DNA of 64,000 nucleotides. Origin: Leucobacter aridicollis. GTDB taxonomy: Bacteria; Actinomycetota; Actinomycetes; Actinomycetales; Microbacteriaceae. The stretch covers positions 1,798,001 through 1,862,000 of the forward strand of contig NZ_CP075339.1 in NCBI RefSeq assembly GCF_024399335.1, given 5' to 3'. The notes below the pieces were generated by a model, which saw nothing but the letters and a program-made list of their open reading frames with translations, was not told the DNA's origin and ran no database searches. This document shows, in pieces, positions 1 through 10,378 of this stretch. Every line of letters begins with the position of its first letter. The first letter of the stretch is position 1. The position numbers and the translations under genes were made by a program.

Positions 1-2236
1 TGTACGACTGCGGGCCGCCCTCCTGCGTGAAGTCACGAGTGAAGCCACCCTCGACGTTGTCGAGGAGCTGGTTGCGCAGGCGGATGTTCGCGAACGTACC
101 GCGGATCATGACCTCGTGGTTACCGCGACGTGAGCCGTAGGTGTTGAAGTCGCGAACCGCGATGCCGTTCTCGACGAGGTACTTGCCTGCCGGGGTCTCG
201 GCGCGGAAGCTACCTGCGGGGCTGATGTGGTCCGTCGTGACCGAGTCGCCGAGCTTCGCGAGGACGCGGGCGCCGGTGATGTCGGTGACGGGCGCTGGGG
301 TGAGCTCCATGCCGTCGAAGTACGGTGCCTTACGAACGTAGGTCGACTTGTCGTCCCACGCGAACGTGTTGCCCTCGGGGGTGGGAAGCGCGGTCCAGTG
401 CTCGTCACCGTCGAAAACGGTGGCGTACTTCTCGCGGAACATGTCGGAGTCAATGGACGCGTCAGCGATCTTCTGCACCTCGGTCGGGTCAGGCCAGATG
501 TCGCGCAGGTACACGTCGTTACCCTCGGAGTCCTGCCCGAGCGACTCGTTCTCGAAGTCGAAGTCCATCGTGCCGGCAAGCGAGTACGCGACGACGAGCG
601 GCGGGCTCGCGAGGTAGTTCATCTTGATATCCGGGTTGATGCGACCCTCGAAGTTACGGTTACCCGAGAGCACCGCAGTGACGGCGAGGTCGTTGTCGTT
701 GACAGCCTGCGAGATCTCGTCGTTCAGCGGGCCGGAGTTACCGATACAGGTCATGCAGCCGTAGCCGACGAGGTAGAACCCGAGCGCCTCGAGATCCGAG
801 CGCAGGCCCGACTTCTCGTAGTAGTCGGTGACGACCTTCGAGCCCGGCGCGAGCGTGGTCTTCACCCACGGCTTCGCCTGGAGGCCCTTCGCGACGGCGT
901 TGCGTGCGAGCACGCCGGCCGCGAGCATCACCGACGGGTTCGAGGTGTTCGTGCACGACGTGATCGACGCGAGCGTCACTGCGCCGTGGTCGAGCTCGAA
1001 CTCACGGCCCTTGTCGTCCTTCACCTTGGCGGGGTTCGATGCCTCGGTGTAGTTCTTGAGATCGGTCTCGAACTGAGTCTTGGCGCTCGTGAGCTCGATG
1101 CGGTCCTGGGGACGCTTCGGGCCGGCGATCGACGACACGACGGTGCTGAGGTCGAGCTCAAGGTACTCGGAGAACTCTGGCTCGTTCGCAGGGTCATGCC
1201 AGAGGCCCTGTGCCTGCGAGTAGGCCTTGACGAGCTCTACCTGCTCTTCCGAGCGCCCGGTGAGGCGCATGTAGTCGAGGGTGACCTCGTCGACGGGGAA
1301 CATTGCAGCGGTCGAACCGAACTCGGGGCTCATGTTGCCGATGGTCGCGCGGTTTGCGAGCGGTACGGAGCCGACGCCCTCACCGTAGAACTCCACGAAC
1401 TTGCCGACGACGCCGTGCTGTCGGAGCTGCTGGGTGATCGTGAGGACCACGTCCGTTGCGGTCACGCCCGCGGGGATCTTGCCCGAGAGCTTAAAACCGA
1501 CGACACGCGGAATGAGCATCGAGATGGGCTGGCCGAGCATTGCGGCTTCCGCCTCAATACCGCCAACGCCCCAACCGAGCACGCCCAGACCGTTCTGCAT
1601 CGTGGTGTGCGAATCGGTGCCGACAGCGGTGTCGGGGTACGCCTGCGTCACGCCGTCTACGTCGCGGGTGAAGGTCACCCGAGCGAGGTGCTCGATGTTC
1701 ACCTGGTGAACAATGCCAGTCCCCGGCGGGACGACCTTGAAGTCATCAAACGCACCCTGGCCCCAGCGGAGGAACTGGTAGCGCTCGCCGTTGCGCTCGT
1801 ACTCCATGGCCACGTTCTTCGCGAACGCTTCCTTGTTGCCGTACGAGTCGGAGATGACCGAGTGGTCGATCACGAGCTCCGCGGGAGCGAGCGGGTTGAT
1901 CTTGTCGGGGTTGCCGCCGAGATCGGTGACTGCCTCGCGCATGGTTGCGAGGTCGACGATGCAGGGAACGCCGGTGAAGTCCTGCATGATGACGCGTGCT
2001 GGGGTGAACTGGATCTCAGTGTCAGGCTCTGCCGACGGATCCCAGTTCCCGAGCGCCTCGATGTGCTTCGAGGTCACGTTCGCGCCGTCCTCAGTGCGGA
2101 GCAGGTTCTCGAGGAGAACCTTCAAGCTATAGGGAAGCCGCGCGCTACCGGCGACCTCAGAAATCTTGAAGATTTCGTAGTTCTTGTCTCCGACGGCAAG
2201 CGTGTCGCGTGCGCCGAAGCTGTTGATCGATGCCAT
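1..2236 (-). CDS. acnA: Aconitate hydratase, 3' end cut by window edge
   Basis: Interconverts citrate and isocitrate in the TCA cycle in the cytoplasm. About 745 codons are visible from the ATG at 2236. The reading frame stays open to the window edge, so the C-terminus is missing; the family is normally about 900 residues or more. The three 4Fe-4S ligands are present: Cys428 in SCTNTSNPS, and Cys494 and Cys497 in [12 protein letters not shown]. The substrate-site motif [13 protein letters not shown] lies near residue 206. The visible C-terminal part contains the swivelling-domain start [17 protein letters not shown] strong ribosome binding site (TGGAGGAACC) precedes the ATG. It is the IRP1/AcnA-type single-chain enzyme. 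Confidence 0.97.
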   Translation of the reverse strand, partial: MASINSFGARDTLAVGDKNYEIFKISEVAGSARLPYSLKVLLENLLRTEDGANVTSKHIEALGNWDPSAEPDTEIQFTPARVIMQDFTGVPCIVDLATMREAVTDLGGNPDKINPLAPAELVIDHSVISDSYGNKEAFAKNVAMEYERNGERYQFLRWGQGAFDDFKVVPPGTGIVHQVNIEHLARVTFTRDVDGVTQAYPDTAVGTDSHTTMQNGLGVLGWGVGGIEAEAAMLGQPISMLIPRVVGFKLSGKIPAGVTATDVVLTITQQLRQHGVVGKFVEFYGEGVGSVPLANRATIGNMSPEFGSTAAMFPVDEVTLDYMRLTGRSEEQVELVKAYSQAQGLWHDPANEPEFSEYLELDLSTVVSSIAGPKRPQDRIELTSAKTQFETDLKNYTEASNPAKVKDDKGREFELDHGAVTLASITSCTNTSNPSVMLAAGVLARNAVAKGLQAKPWVKTTLAPGSKVVTDYYEKSGLRSDLEALGFYLVGYGCMTCIGNSGPLNDEISQAVNDNDLAVTAVLSGNRNFEGRINPDIKMNYLASPPLVVAYSLAGTMDFDFENESLGQDSEGNDVYLRDIWPDPTEVQKIADASIDSDMFREKYATVFDGDEHWTALPTPEGNTFAWDDKSTYVRKAPYFDGMELTPAPVTDITGARVLAKLGDSVTTDHISPAGSFRAETPAGKYLVENGIAVRDFNTYGSRRGNHEVMIRGTFANIRLRNQLLDNVEGGFTRDFTQEGGPQSY

Positions 2237-2302
2237 GAGGTTCCTCCAAAGTCTCTCGATGTCAAGATAAATCCTACACCCAAACGGAGGCCTCCGCTGC
2301 CA

Positions 2303-3082
2303 CTACGACGGGGTGTTCTCCCCCGAGATTACGCCTTTTTCGCCGCCGGAATCATCTGATGAAGATCGGAGGCGCTGAACCACAAACCACGTGACGACGA
2401 TGATCGCGGCGAACATCGGCACGCCCATCACGATTCTCGCGACCCCGAGCGCCTCAACGCGCTCCGACATGTACATCGGCAGCTGCACGGCGAGACGCGC
2501 AACGAACAGCCCGAGCCACATGACCGTCAGCCAGAGCGCTGTGCGCCTGACCCGCACGTTCCCCCGCCAACTTCGCATATCACCGTCGAGCATCCCGATG
2601 AGCAGCCCGATCGCGGGCCACCCGACAAGGATCGAAATGAGCAGTCCTAGACCCCACGCGATGTTCACAACGAAGCCCGAGAGGAAATAGTCGACTCCGC
2701 GCCCAGTGATGAGGGTGATGATCACCGCTACGCCGACACCAAGCATTCCCGAGAGCGCGGACACGATGGTTTCCCGCCGCACAAGCCTCACGAGCACGAG
2801 GGCAAGCGCGAGCACCCCTGGGACGAGCGCAGAAAGTCGAGCATCTTTGGTGAATACAAATAGCACCACGAAGATCAGGCTTGGAACGACGGCTTCAAGT
2901 ACCCCACGCACGCCACCGATCGCTTCGAAGACGCCCTGGGCAGTGAGGTCCTCCCCCTCGGCCCCAGCCCGAACCGCGCGCGCGATCCCACCATTGAGCC
3001 CAGGGATGCGAGCACCTGCGGGCGCCACCGCGTCCTGCGCCGCCTCCGGAAAGTCATTCGGATCGGGGCGTACGTCACTCAC
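2303..3082 (-). CDS. DUF3159 family membrane protein
   Basis: A 259-residue integral membrane protein of the actinobacterial DUF3159 family, with no biochemical function assigned. It has a hydrophilic acidic N-terminus (about residues 1-60), then roughly six hydrophobic segments starting near AVVPSLIFVVLFVF, and a short charged tail. The GTG start overlaps the stop of the upstream DUF3710 gene by 4 nt (GTGA), so translation is probably coupled. The dut-DUF3710-DUF3159 order is conserved in actinobacteria, including M. tuberculosis near Rv2697c. The function is unknown; the call rests on overall appearance and neighbours. Confidence 0.85.
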   Translation of the reverse strand: MSDVRPDPNDFPEAAQDAVAPAGARIPGLNGGIARAVRAGAEGEDLTAQGVFEAIGGVRGVLEAVVPSLIFVVLFVFTKDARLSALVPGVLALALVLVRLVRRETIVSALSGMLGVGVAVIITLITGRGVDYFLSGFVVNIAWGLGLLISILVGWPAIGLLIGMLDGDMRSWRGNVRVRRTALWLTVMWLGLFVARLAVQLPMYMSERVEALGVARIVMGVPMFAAIIVVTWFVVQRLRSSSDDSGGEKGVISGENTPS

Positions 3083-3729
3083 GCGTCGACAGCCCCAGCG
3101 CCGGGGGCTCCCGGCTGCACGCCAGCGGGTACCTTCAGCGGCAGCAGGTCACCTGGAGGCATCGGGAGATCGCCACGAACAACGACGATTTCACGGAAGA
3201 GCTCGACTACGCTCGCGCGTGCCTCAGTGTCTACTGCCGCCTTGCCCATGAGGATGCCGCGAAGGACCCACCGTGGGCCATCGACGCCGATGAAACGCGC
3301 CGCCCGCGTTCCGCCGCCCTGATCGGCAGGCACAGGTGTCGCGGTAACGAGCTCAGCGCCGAGCGCGCCCTCTTCCTCGGTGACCTTGGCACCTTGCGCC
3401 GTGAGCTGCGAGGTGAGGTCACGACGAATTTGATTCCACATGCCGCTTGTCTTCGGGGCCGAGAACGCCTGCACCTGCAGCAGGGAGTCGGCGTACTCAA
3501 GCGAGACGGCCACGACGCGCTTCGCTCGCTCATCCACCTCGAGGCGCATCTGCAGCCCCTCGCGCGGGGCAATCTTAATGCCGCCAAGGTCGACGTATGG
3601 GCGCATCGTAGGCACCTCGGAGAAGTCAAAGGGCCCTGCAGTTTCGCGATCCGCGGGCGCAGACTTCGTAGTATCGACGACGTCAGCCTCAGCCGACTCT
3701 GTTACTTCGCTCGTGTCGTTTTCGTTCAT
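3079..3729 (-). CDS. DUF3710 domain-containing protein
   Basis: A 216-residue soluble protein of the DUF3710 family, which typically follows dut in actinobacteria. The first 35 residues are acidic and low-complexity. The conserved body begins at GPFDFSEVPTMRPYVDLGGI and includes MRLEVDERAKRVVAVSL and the later stretch FIGVDGPRWVLRGILMG. No catalytic residues are recognisable and no function is assigned. The ATG start lies 19 bp after the dut stop, and the 3' end overlaps the DUF3159 start by 4 nt, so dut-DUF3710-DUF3159 look like one transcription unit. Confidence 0.88.
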   Translation of the reverse strand: MNENDTSEVTESAEADVVDTTKSAPADRETAGPFDFSEVPTMRPYVDLGGIKIAPREGLQMRLEVDERAKRVVAVSLEYADSLLQVQAFSAPKTSGMWNQIRRDLTSQLTAQGAKVTEEEGALGAELVTATPVPADQGGGTRAARFIGVDGPRWVLRGILMGKAAVDTEARASVVELFREIVVVRGDLPMPPGDLLPLKVPAGVQPGAPGAGAVDA

Positions 3730-3748
3730 TGTTGTGTCTCCTCAATCC

Positions 3749-4210
3749 TTATGCGGTCGCGGTATGTGCGGCGCCGCTCACACCGGTTGACCCAAATCCA
3801 TTTGCCCCGCGAGCCGAATCGTCGGGAAGGTCGTCGACCGGCACGAACACCGCGCGGCTGACAGGCATGACGATGATCTGGGCGATCCTGTCTCCGGTGG
3901 CCACCTCGAACGGCGTTCGCGCGTCAGTGTTCAAGAGGGTCACCTTGATCTCGCCGCGGTAGCCTGCATCGACTGTTCCAGGTGAATTGACGACGGTGAT
4001 TCCGTGCTTGGCGGCAAGGCCGCTCCTTGGCACAACGAAGGCCGCATACCCAGCGGGTAACGCGATCGACACGCCAGTCCCGATGAGGGCGCGCTCCCCT
4101 GGATTCAGTGTCACGCTTTCGGCGGCGCGGAGGTCGGCTCCGGCGTCGTCAGCGTGGGCATACAGCGGAGGGTGATCCGCAACGATGGGCACATGTACTA
4201 CATCAGTCAC
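3749..4210 (-). CDS. dut: Deoxyuridine 5'-triphosphate nucleotidohydrolase
   Basis: Hydrolyses dUTP to dUMP and pyrophosphate, preventing uracil incorporation into DNA and providing dUMP for thymidylate synthesis. The 153-residue length is normal for the trimeric family. Motifs are visible in order: HADDAGADLRA (motif 1), PRSGLAAKHGI (motif 2, phosphate binding), GTVDAGYRGEIKV (motif 3, with the catalytic Asp), GDRIAQIIV (motif 4) and the flexible C-terminal GANGFGSTG (motif 5). The start codon is GTG. It heads the dut-DUF3710-DUF3159 unit and is divergent from the DUF3093 gene. Confidence 0.97.
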   Translation of the reverse strand: MTDVVHVPIVADHPPLYAHADDAGADLRAAESVTLNPGERALIGTGVSIALPAGYAAFVVPRSGLAAKHGITVVNSPGTVDAGYRGEIKVTLLNTDARTPFEVATGDRIAQIIVMPVSRAVFVPVDDLPDDSARGANGFGSTGVSGAAHTATA

Positions 4211-4316
4211 GTGCTCAGGTTATCGGATCGATCGACGAACGCGCTCGAATGGGCAGGATTCGCCTGCCTCGGCGCTGCACACCGAATCATCATCAGGGAG
4301 GCGCGATAATGGAGCC

Positions 4317-4781
4317 ATGACCGCACACACTACGGATGTTCGCTACCGCGAGCGTCTTCTCCCGGGGCCCGGCTTTTTTGGCGCTTGGCTGCTTCTCATT
4401 CCGGCGACAGCCCTCGTGATGACACCGATCAACAAGTCGGCCGCGATCCCGGTATCCGTGGGGCTGTATCTGGTTGTCGCGCTGATCTTCTTCGCGTTGA
4501 GCCCAGTCATTGAGGTCGAGAACGGCGAGCTTCGGGCTGGGCGCGCCACGATCCCCGTCTCCTACATCGGCGCCGTCGAGGCGCTCGGCACCGACGCACT
4601 GCGCGATGCAATTGGTCCTGGCGCCGACGCCAGAAACTACATGGTTGTGCGAGGCTGGATCCACCGTGGGTTGAAACTTGAAATCACTGACGAAAGCGAC
4701 CCGACGCCGCATTGGATTCTGACAAGCCGAAAGCCCCTCGCGCTTGCTGAAGCGCTCGGGGCTCGGGGGCGTGAAGACTAG
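4317..4781 (+). CDS. DUF3093 family membrane protein
   Basis: A 154-residue protein of the actinobacterial DUF3093 family, function unknown. It has a short basic N-terminus, two adjacent membrane segments (about residues 18-62, LLLIPATALVM and LYLVVALIFFAL), then a soluble C-terminal domain with the family-typical VRGWIHRGLKLEITD and a final SRKPLALAEAL. I chose the ATG at 4317 because the upstream part of the open frame overlaps the divergent dut promoter; AGGGAGG lies about 15 nt upstream. The gene is divergent from dut and its stop codon overlaps the convergent DUF4193 stop by 4 nt, leaving no intergenic space. Confidence 0.85.
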   Translation: MTAHTTDVRYRERLLPGPGFFGAWLLLIPATALVMTPINKSAAIPVSVGLYLVVALIFFALSPVIEVENGELRAGRATIPVSYIGAVEALGTDALRDAIGPGADARNYMVVRGWIHRGLKLEITDESDPTPHWILTSRKPLALAEALGARGRED

Positions 4782-5071
4782 GCGTCACACTCGACACAGA
4801 TCGGGCCGAGGTCAACCTCTCTCGACAGCTGCGACCGGTGCCGAACAAGGAAGCAGTTCACGCATGTGAACTCGTCAGCCTGCTGCGGGAGCACGACGAC
4901 GTCGAGTTCGACGTCGGAAAGATCCGACCCACCGAGATCGAAACTTGGATTGTCCGCGTCCTCCGAGTCGATCGATGACGGACCCTTCGAGGGGCCGCGC
5001 TCCTTAAGCGCTTCAATCGACTCGGCTGTTTCGTCGTCGTTCTTACGAGGTGCGTCGTAATCAGTTGCCAT
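4778..5071 (-). CDS. DUF4193 family zinc-ribbon protein
   Basis: A 97-residue acidic protein of the actinobacterial DUF4193 family. The N-terminal two thirds are charged and probably disordered. The C-terminus carries two CxxC knuckles (TCVNCFLV and ICVECDA, 16 residues between the knuckles) expected to bind one zinc ion. Comparable small proteins sit next to DUF3093, dut and sigA in other actinobacteria. No function is established. The ATG start is unambiguous. The stop overlaps the end of the convergent DUF3093 gene. Confidence 0.88.
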   Translation of the reverse strand: MATDYDAPRKNDDETAESIEALKERGPSKGPSSIDSEDADNPSFDLGGSDLSDVELDVVVLPQQADEFTCVNCFLVRHRSQLSREVDLGPICVECDA

Positions 5072-5258
5072 GTTTCTCCTGCTTTTCGTCGCGGCTGGCT
5101 TTGGGAGCGGCCATAGTCTGCCTCATAGAACGTTCGAACGCAAACCAATATTGCTGAGAGCGATCTTTGAACCGAAAGTATCCTCCCAATCGCCGGGTCA
5201 ATGCACCATTCATTTGCGAAGCTGTGGCACTCTTGAGCGAACGTCGAAGGGATCTGCA

Positions 5259-6596
5259 ATGGATGAATTGCGCGTTGTACGGCGCGAGGACGGCTCGCTC
5301 ATCCTCGCGAACGAGCTCGGCGAGGAGTACCGACTCGCCGTCGATGAGGCGTTGCTGCAGGAAGCACGCCTCGCGCTCCCGCGCGCCACGAGTTCGGTTC
5401 CGGTGAGGCCACGAGAGATTCAGGCACTACTTCGCGCTGGCAAGAGCCGCGCGGAGGTTGCGGCTGAGACTGGCCTTGACGAGGGTGATGTCGAGCGATT
5501 CGAAGAGCCTGTTCGGGCGGAGAAGCGCTACATGCTCGACCTTGCGCACGCTGTTGTCGTACGCACCGACCCCGCGCAGAATGGCGGTTCGCCATCCGCG
5601 AACGCTGACGACGACCAGCGTTTCGGTCAGGTTATTGCCGAGCGTTTGATTGCTCTCGGTAACACCACGAACGAGTGGCGTTCCTGGCGGGATGAAGAGA
5701 CCGGGTGGCTCATTGGTCTCGCGTTCGATTCGCGGGACGGCGACCACGACGCGATTTGGAGCTTCGACCACAAAAAACGCGTGCTGAGCCCGCTCACACC
5801 CGACGCAACCAATCTGTCGAAGCTTGGGGAGATCGGCGACAGACTCATCCCGAAGCTGCGCGCCGTCGACAACACGCAGGGGGAAGACGCCCATCAGGAT
5901 CGGCGGGAGCAGGCCCCCTTCGACCCTGACGGCCTCCTCGCGCCAACTGCGGAAGTTGAGCCGCTTCCCGCTGTGCCCTCGACCGGCGACGACGGCTCAA
6001 AGCCTGAACCCGAAAGCGCCGACGCTGAGTACGAGCGCCGACGCGAGATCGACCAGTTGGCCGTGAAAACAACCGGCGACGAAGAGACCGACCTCAGCCA
6101 GACCGCGGATCTCCTTGACGCGCTTCGGCGTCGCCGAGGCGAACGCTCGCGCGAGGTGGATCCATCGGCACCAGACGTTGCCTCCGACAACTCCGGCCGA
6201 ACGGCACCCGATGCTGGCGGGCCCACCTCGATCGATGCGCTGGGGCTCACTCCAGCGGCCCCAGAACAGCGTCGGGGCGCTGGAGCGAACATTTGGGGCA
6301 CTGCCGGTGTCTCGGGTGACTCTCATGGAGGCGGTTCTGCCGAGGGCGGCGCTGATACGGCGCAACTCAGGGCTGTGCCACCCACTCGCGAGGACGCGGC
6401 AGGCGCACAGGACTCAGCTGATGCTGCGGAGTCGGATGACGCCAGTACGCGACCGAGTTCAGCTGACGTCTCAGACCGCCCCAACGATACCAAGGCGGAG
6501 AAGCGTGACGCCCGCGCGGCAAAGCGCGGACGCTCGTCTATTCCGAGCTGGGACGACATCCTCTTCGGCACGCGCAGCGACGACGACCCCGTCTAG
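5259..6596 (+). CDS. sepH: Septation protein SepH
   Basis: A 445-residue protein whose N-terminal DUF3071 domain (about residues 1-165, starting MDELRVVRREDGSLIL) contains a helix-turn-helix-like segment (REIQALLRAGKSRAEVAAETG) followed by RAEKRYMLDLAHAVVVR. Actinobacterial SepH binds FtsZ and promotes Z-ring assembly at the division site (established knowledge for the family). The C-terminal 270 residues are acidic, low-complexity and presumably disordered, apart from a conserved-looking end SIPSWDDILFG. The ATG at 5259 was chosen because GAAGGGA lies about 7 nt upstream and the family begins at this point; the open frame extends further upstream without a good start. Confidence 0.9.
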   Translation: MDELRVVRREDGSLILANELGEEYRLAVDEALLQEARLALPRATSSVPVRPREIQALLRAGKSRAEVAAETGLDEGDVERFEEPVRAEKRYMLDLAHAVVVRTDPAQNGGSPSANADDDQRFGQVIAERLIALGNTTNEWRSWRDEETGWLIGLAFDSRDGDHDAIWSFDHKKRVLSPLTPDATNLSKLGEIGDRLIPKLRAVDNTQGEDAHQDRREQAPFDPDGLLAPTAEVEPLPAVPSTGDDGSKPEPESADAEYERRREIDQLAVKTTGDEETDLSQTADLLDALRRRRGERSREVDPSAPDVASDNSGRTAPDAGGPTSIDALGLTPAAPEQRRGAGANIWGTAGVSGDSHGGGSAEGGADTAQLRAVPPTREDAAGAQDSADAAESDDASTRPSSADVSDRPNDTKAEKRDARAAKRGRSSIPSWDDILFGTRSDDDPV

Positions 6597-6611
6597 CCCG
6601 TCCGACGGCAA

Positions 6612-7853
6612 CTAGCCATGCGCTGCCGCGAGCGTCTCGACGGCTTTCGCGAAGCCTGAGCCGGCGAGCGCTCCCGCGAGCACCAGCGGGATACCTCGTT
6701 CCTCATCCGTCAACGACCCGTGCTGGCCGACCATCTCGAGTGATTGTTCGTCGTCCGTTGTCATGTAGTAGGCGTACTGGCCCCGAGCTGCAAGGATCAC
6801 GTCTCCGACCCGTTCAACAACCCCGGGCGTGAGGTGATCACCAAACAACCCGGCTGCGAACGCCTCATCCCTCGTCCCGATCCACGCACGCTTGCCCTCT
6901 CGTGCTTCGAGCCAGGCTGCGAGAGCAGCGACGTCGCCAGCAGGATCCATAAAGAACGTGCGGAATCGTGGTTCTCCGCCGACCGCTGTCACGTGAGCGA
7001 ATGCGGGCTCCCTATGATCGAACACAATCTGCTGGTGGCTTTCGATATCGACCATTCCATGGTCGGCTGTGAGGATCACGCCCGTGTGCGGTGGGAGGCT
7101 TGTCAAGAAATCCCCGAGTGCGCGGTCGAGCTGTTCGAGCCTGTCTGACCATTGCCGGCTTTGCCAGCCGTACTGGTGCCCTGCCCGATCGAGCTCGTCG
7201 ACGTACACGTACGCAAGCAGCGGCGACGGCGACCTCAGATCGCGGGCCGCTGCCGACAGCCTGTCGGCGATCGTGTCGCCACCGACATACTCGGCTCCGC
7301 TTAGGATGGCGCGAGTGAGGCCGCTCTCCGAGTGCGCAGGACGCCCGTACGTGCGCGCACGGAGGCCAAATTGAGACGCAAGCTCGAACAGCGGCTTGGC
7401 GTGTTGCCAACGGCGAACATCGGCAATCCCGTCCCAATCTCGCAGCGGCGACAGTAACCCGAGCGTCGGATGCATGATGCGATACCCAACGAGCCCGTGC
7501 TCCGCTGGCAGACGCCCAGTCGTCAACGTAGTGAGAGCCGCCCCCGTCGTCGATGGCGTGACAGTTGTGATGCGACGTTGAGGGAGCGCAGAGAGATTTG
7601 GGGCGTGACCTCTGCGCGCTTTGAGGTTCGCGCTCCCGAGGCCGTCAACCGCGATCACCACAAGCGAGCGGAGTGGAGGAATAAGCGCGAGCGTGCGAGA
7701 TTCTCGCTCGACTGCGGCAGCAGTGGCTTCCCCACCCACAGCGGTTCGAAGCATTTCGGCTGCTGGCAAGTCATTTCCGAGAGCGAGCGCGGCAAGCCCA
7801 GTCGGCACAATCGCGGCAAGCCTCCCGCCGTTGTCGGTGGCAGTCGGTAGCAT
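6612..7853 (-). CDS. Alkaline phosphatase superfamily protein (nucleotide pyrophosphatase/phosphodiesterase type)
   Basis: A 413-residue metal-dependent phosphodiesterase-like protein. Visible elements: VVIAVDGLGSANLKAR (first metal Asp), the nucleophile region TTVTPSTTGAALTTL, DELDRAGHQYG, LTADHGMVDI (metal Asp and His) and a late QHGSLTDEE. This arrangement is that of the type I phosphodiesterase/nucleotide pyrophosphatase family; the substrate is not known. No signal peptide is obvious, so it is probably cytoplasmic. I used the ATG at 7853 rather than the longer frame because the longer version would run into the divergent parC gene, whose start is only 9 bp away. Confidence 0.88.
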   Translation of the reverse strand: MLPTATDNGGRLAAIVPTGLAALALGNDLPAAEMLRTAVGGEATAAAVERESRTLALIPPLRSLVVIAVDGLGSANLKARRGHAPNLSALPQRRITTVTPSTTGAALTTLTTGRLPAEHGLVGYRIMHPTLGLLSPLRDWDGIADVRRWQHAKPLFELASQFGLRARTYGRPAHSESGLTRAILSGAEYVGGDTIADRLSAAARDLRSPSPLLAYVYVDELDRAGHQYGWQSRQWSDRLEQLDRALGDFLTSLPPHTGVILTADHGMVDIESHQQIVFDHREPAFAHVTAVGGEPRFRTFFMDPAGDVAALAAWLEAREGKRAWIGTRDEAFAAGLFGDHLTPGVVERVGDVILAARGQYAYYMTTDDEQSLEMVGQHGSLTDEERGIPLVLAGALAGSGFAKAVETLAAAHG

Positions 7854-7862
7854 ATTCCCATT

Positions 7863-10334
7863 ATGGCCGACGTAACCGACATGGATACTCCAGACGCAGC
7901 ACACGAGACTGCCGGTGAGCGCATCGAAGATATTGACATCTCTCACGAGATGGAGGGATCGTTCCTCGAGTATGCCTATTCCGTTATCTACTCCCGAGCC
8001 CTCCCCGACGCACGCGATGGGCTGAAGCCCGTTCAGCGCCGCATTCTCTACATGATGACCGATATGGGGCTACGGCCCGACAAGGGTCACGTAAAGTCTG
8101 CCCGCGTCGTCGGCGAGGTGATGGGCAAGCTTCACCCACACGGCGACTCGTCGATCTATGACGCGCTCGTGCGCCTGTCACAAGACTTCGCGATGCGCCT
8201 GCCGCTTGTCGACGGGCACGGCAACTTTGGTTCGCTCGACGACGGGCCGGCAGCGTCGAGGTACACGGAGGCCCGTCTCGCTGGTGCTGCCCTCGCAATG
8301 ACCGAGGCGCTCGACGAAGACGTTGTCGACTTCATTCCCAACTACGACAATCAATTGCTACAGCCCGAGGTGCTGCCATCGGCTGTACCCAACCTGCTCG
8401 TCAATGGCGCGAGTGGAATCGCAGTTGGCATGGCGACGAACCTTGCCCCGCACAACCTCGTTGAGACGATCGAGGGCGCGAAGCACCTGCTCTACAACCC
8501 TGACGCGTCTGTCGAAGAGCTGATGGAGTTCATCCCTGGCCCCGATCTTCCGGGCGGCGGCACGATCGTGGGCCTCGATGGGGTCACCGACGCCTACCGT
8601 ACTGGCCGCGGCGCGTTCCGCACTCGGGCAAAGGTATCGATTGAGCAGATCGGCCCGAGACGCACAGGACTCATCGTGACCGAGCTGCCCTATCTCGTCG
8701 GCCCTGAACGGGTGATCGAGAAGATTAAGCAGGGTGTCGAGAGTAAGAAGATCACGGGCATCACCGACGTTGTCGACCTGTCGGACCGCAAAAACGGCCT
8801 GAAGCTCGTCATCACGTTGAAGACTGGCTTCTCCCCCGAAGCCGTACTCGAACTGTTGTATCGGTACACCCCGCTCGAAGACTCCTTCAGCATCAACTCC
8901 GTCGCGCTCGTCGACGGTCAGCCCCAGACGCTGAGCCTGCGCGAGATGCTCCGCGTGTTCCTTGATCACAGACTGTCTGTCGTGACACGCCGCAGCGAGT
9001 ACCGACTACGGAAGCGGCGCGAGCGGTTGCACCTGGTCGAGGGGCTACTCATCGCCATCCTCGATATCGATGAGGTCATCCAGGTCATTCGCACGAGCGA
9101 CGACGCCGAGGAAGCCCGAACCAGGCTCCAGCAGGTGTTCGACCTCTCCGAGCTGCAGGCCGAGTACATTCTCGAGCTGCGATTGCGCAGGCTCACGAAG
9201 TTCTCGCGCGTAGAGCTTGAGGCTGAGCGCGACCAGCTCAATGCAGAGATCGCTGCGCTGCTCGAGATTCTCGGCAGCAAAGAGCGGCTGCAGGCCGTCG
9301 TCGCTGGCGAGCTCGATCAGGCCTCGGCTGCGTACGGCACTCCCCGTCGTACACTACTCACCGGCGCCGTCGCTCGTCCGTCTCGCGCAGCAGTCTCCCC
9401 TGACGCCATGCAAGTTGCAGACACGCCCTGCACCGTGCTCCTCTCGGCCACCGGCCGAGCCTTGCGCGTTGACCGGGATCCAGAGGCGCCCGACGCTCCC
9501 CGCGCCGCGCCGCGAGCCACTAAGCACGGAGCCGTCGCCGCGCGCGTCGCGACAACGGTGCGCGGTGAGCTCGGTGCGATCCTCTCAGACGGCACGCTTC
9601 ACCGCTTCACGCCCGTTGATCTGCCACTCGTTCCCGGGGCATCGATTGCCTTCTCCGCGGGAGTGAAGCTCACTGAGTACATCGGTCTGAGCGACAAGAA
9701 GGTCAGGATCGTCGGCGTCGTGCCGCTGGATTCTGAGGAGCCCGTTGGCATCTTCACAGCCCAGGGAATCGTCAAGCGCGTCGTGCTGACGGAGCTCCCC
9801 GCACGCCCCGAGTTCGAAGTCATCACGCTCAAGACTGGCGACGCGGTTATCGCTGCGTTCCCAGCGCCTGATTCCGCCGAGTTCGCAGCGGTCACGAACG
9901 ACGCGCAGCTGCTCCGGTTCGCGGCGTCGTCGGTACGACCCCAGGGCCGCCCTGCGGGCGGTATGGCCGGCATGAAGCTTGGCGCAGACGCCCGCGTCAT
10001 TTTTGCGTCGGCAATTGCAGCAGACACGGAGGCGCGCGTCGCAACCGTCGCCGAGGGCTCGGACGAGAACGCACTACTCAGCACAGACTCCGCCTCTGCG
10101 AAGGTGTCAGACTGGGCAGAGTTCCCAGCCAAGGGACGAGCGACAGGAGGCGTTCGGGCTCAGCGCTTCCTCAAGGGCGAAGACAAGCTCGTTGTGGCGT
10201 GGGTGGGCACCGGCGAACCTCGGGCACTCGCCGCCGACGGCGCCACCCGGAAGCTGCCAGAGGAGCTCGGAAAGCGCGACGGCTCCGGAAGCCCGCTTGA
10301 GCACAGTGTGGCCTTTATCGGAGAGGCGCCTTAG
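7863..10334 (+). CDS. parC: DNA topoisomerase IV subunit A
   Basis: The DNA breakage-reunion subunit of topoisomerase IV, acting in chromosome decatenation with ParE, which is encoded 2 kb away on the minus strand. It has 823 residues. The quinolone-resistance region [17 protein letters not shown] and the catalytic tyrosine in [11 protein letters not shown] are present. A coiled-coil gate follows around residues 370-480, then a C-terminal beta-pinwheel region (about 510-810). I see no GyrA-box (QRRGGKG), which favours ParC over GyrA. No Shine-Dalgarno sequence precedes the ATG; a TAGCAT hexamer ends 8 nt before it, so a leaderless transcript is possible. The 3' end is tandemly duplicated. Confidence 0.94.
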   Translation: MADVTDMDTPDAAHETAGERIEDIDISHEMEGSFLEYAYSVIYSRALPDARDGLKPVQRRILYMMTDMGLRPDKGHVKSARVVGEVMGKLHPHGDSSIYDALVRLSQDFAMRLPLVDGHGNFGSLDDGPAASRYTEARLAGAALAMTEALDEDVVDFIPNYDNQLLQPEVLPSAVPNLLVNGASGIAVGMATNLAPHNLVETIEGAKHLLYNPDASVEELMEFIPGPDLPGGGTIVGLDGVTDAYRTGRGAFRTRAKVSIEQIGPRRTGLIVTELPYLVGPERVIEKIKQGVESKKITGITDVVDLSDRKNGLKLVITLKTGFSPEAVLELLYRYTPLEDSFSINSVALVDGQPQTLSLREMLRVFLDHRLSVVTRRSEYRLRKRRERLHLVEGLLIAILDIDEVIQVIRTSDDAEEARTRLQQVFDLSELQAEYILELRLRRLTKFSRVELEAERDQLNAEIAALLEILGSKERLQAVVAGELDQASAAYGTPRRTLLTGAVARPSRAAVSPDAMQVADTPCTVLLSATGRALRVDRDPEAPDAPRAAPRATKHGAVAARVATTVRGELGAILSDGTLHRFTPVDLPLVPGASIAFSAGVKLTEYIGLSDKKVRIVGVVPLDSEEPVGIFTAQGIVKRVVLTELPARPEFEVITLKTGDAVIAAFPAPDSAEFAAVTNDAQLLRFAASSVRPQGRPAGGMAGMKLGADARVIFASAIAADTEARVATVAEGSDENALLSTDSASAKVSDWAEFPAKGRATGGVRAQRFLKGEDKLVVAWVGTGEPRALAADGATRKLPEELGKRDGSGSPLEHSVAFIGEAP

Positions 10335-10357
10335 CCTTTATTGGAGAAGCGCCTTAG
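10311..10357 (+). repeat. 23-bp tandem duplication spanning the parC stop codon
   Basis: Two 24-nt copies overlap by one base with a 23-bp period. Copy 1 (10311-10334) encodes the last ParC residues and its TAG. Copy 2 (10334-10357) lies in the 3' flank. They differ at two positions. The period is not a multiple of three, so the second copy is out of frame relative to parC. Confidence 0.9.
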
Positions 10358-10378
10358 CCCAGAGCGCGAATGTCAGCG

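Noticed and set aside
227..2359. 710-codon plus-strand open frame
   Set aside because: It is antisense to acnA, whose minus-strand protein has all aconitase motifs. Long antisense frames are expected at this GC content.
5132..5141. CGTTCGAACG palindrome between DUF4193 and sepH, considered as a LexA box
   Set aside because: The actinobacterial SOS box needs CGAAC and GTTCG half-sites in the opposite order with a spacer; this 10-bp palindrome does not fit.
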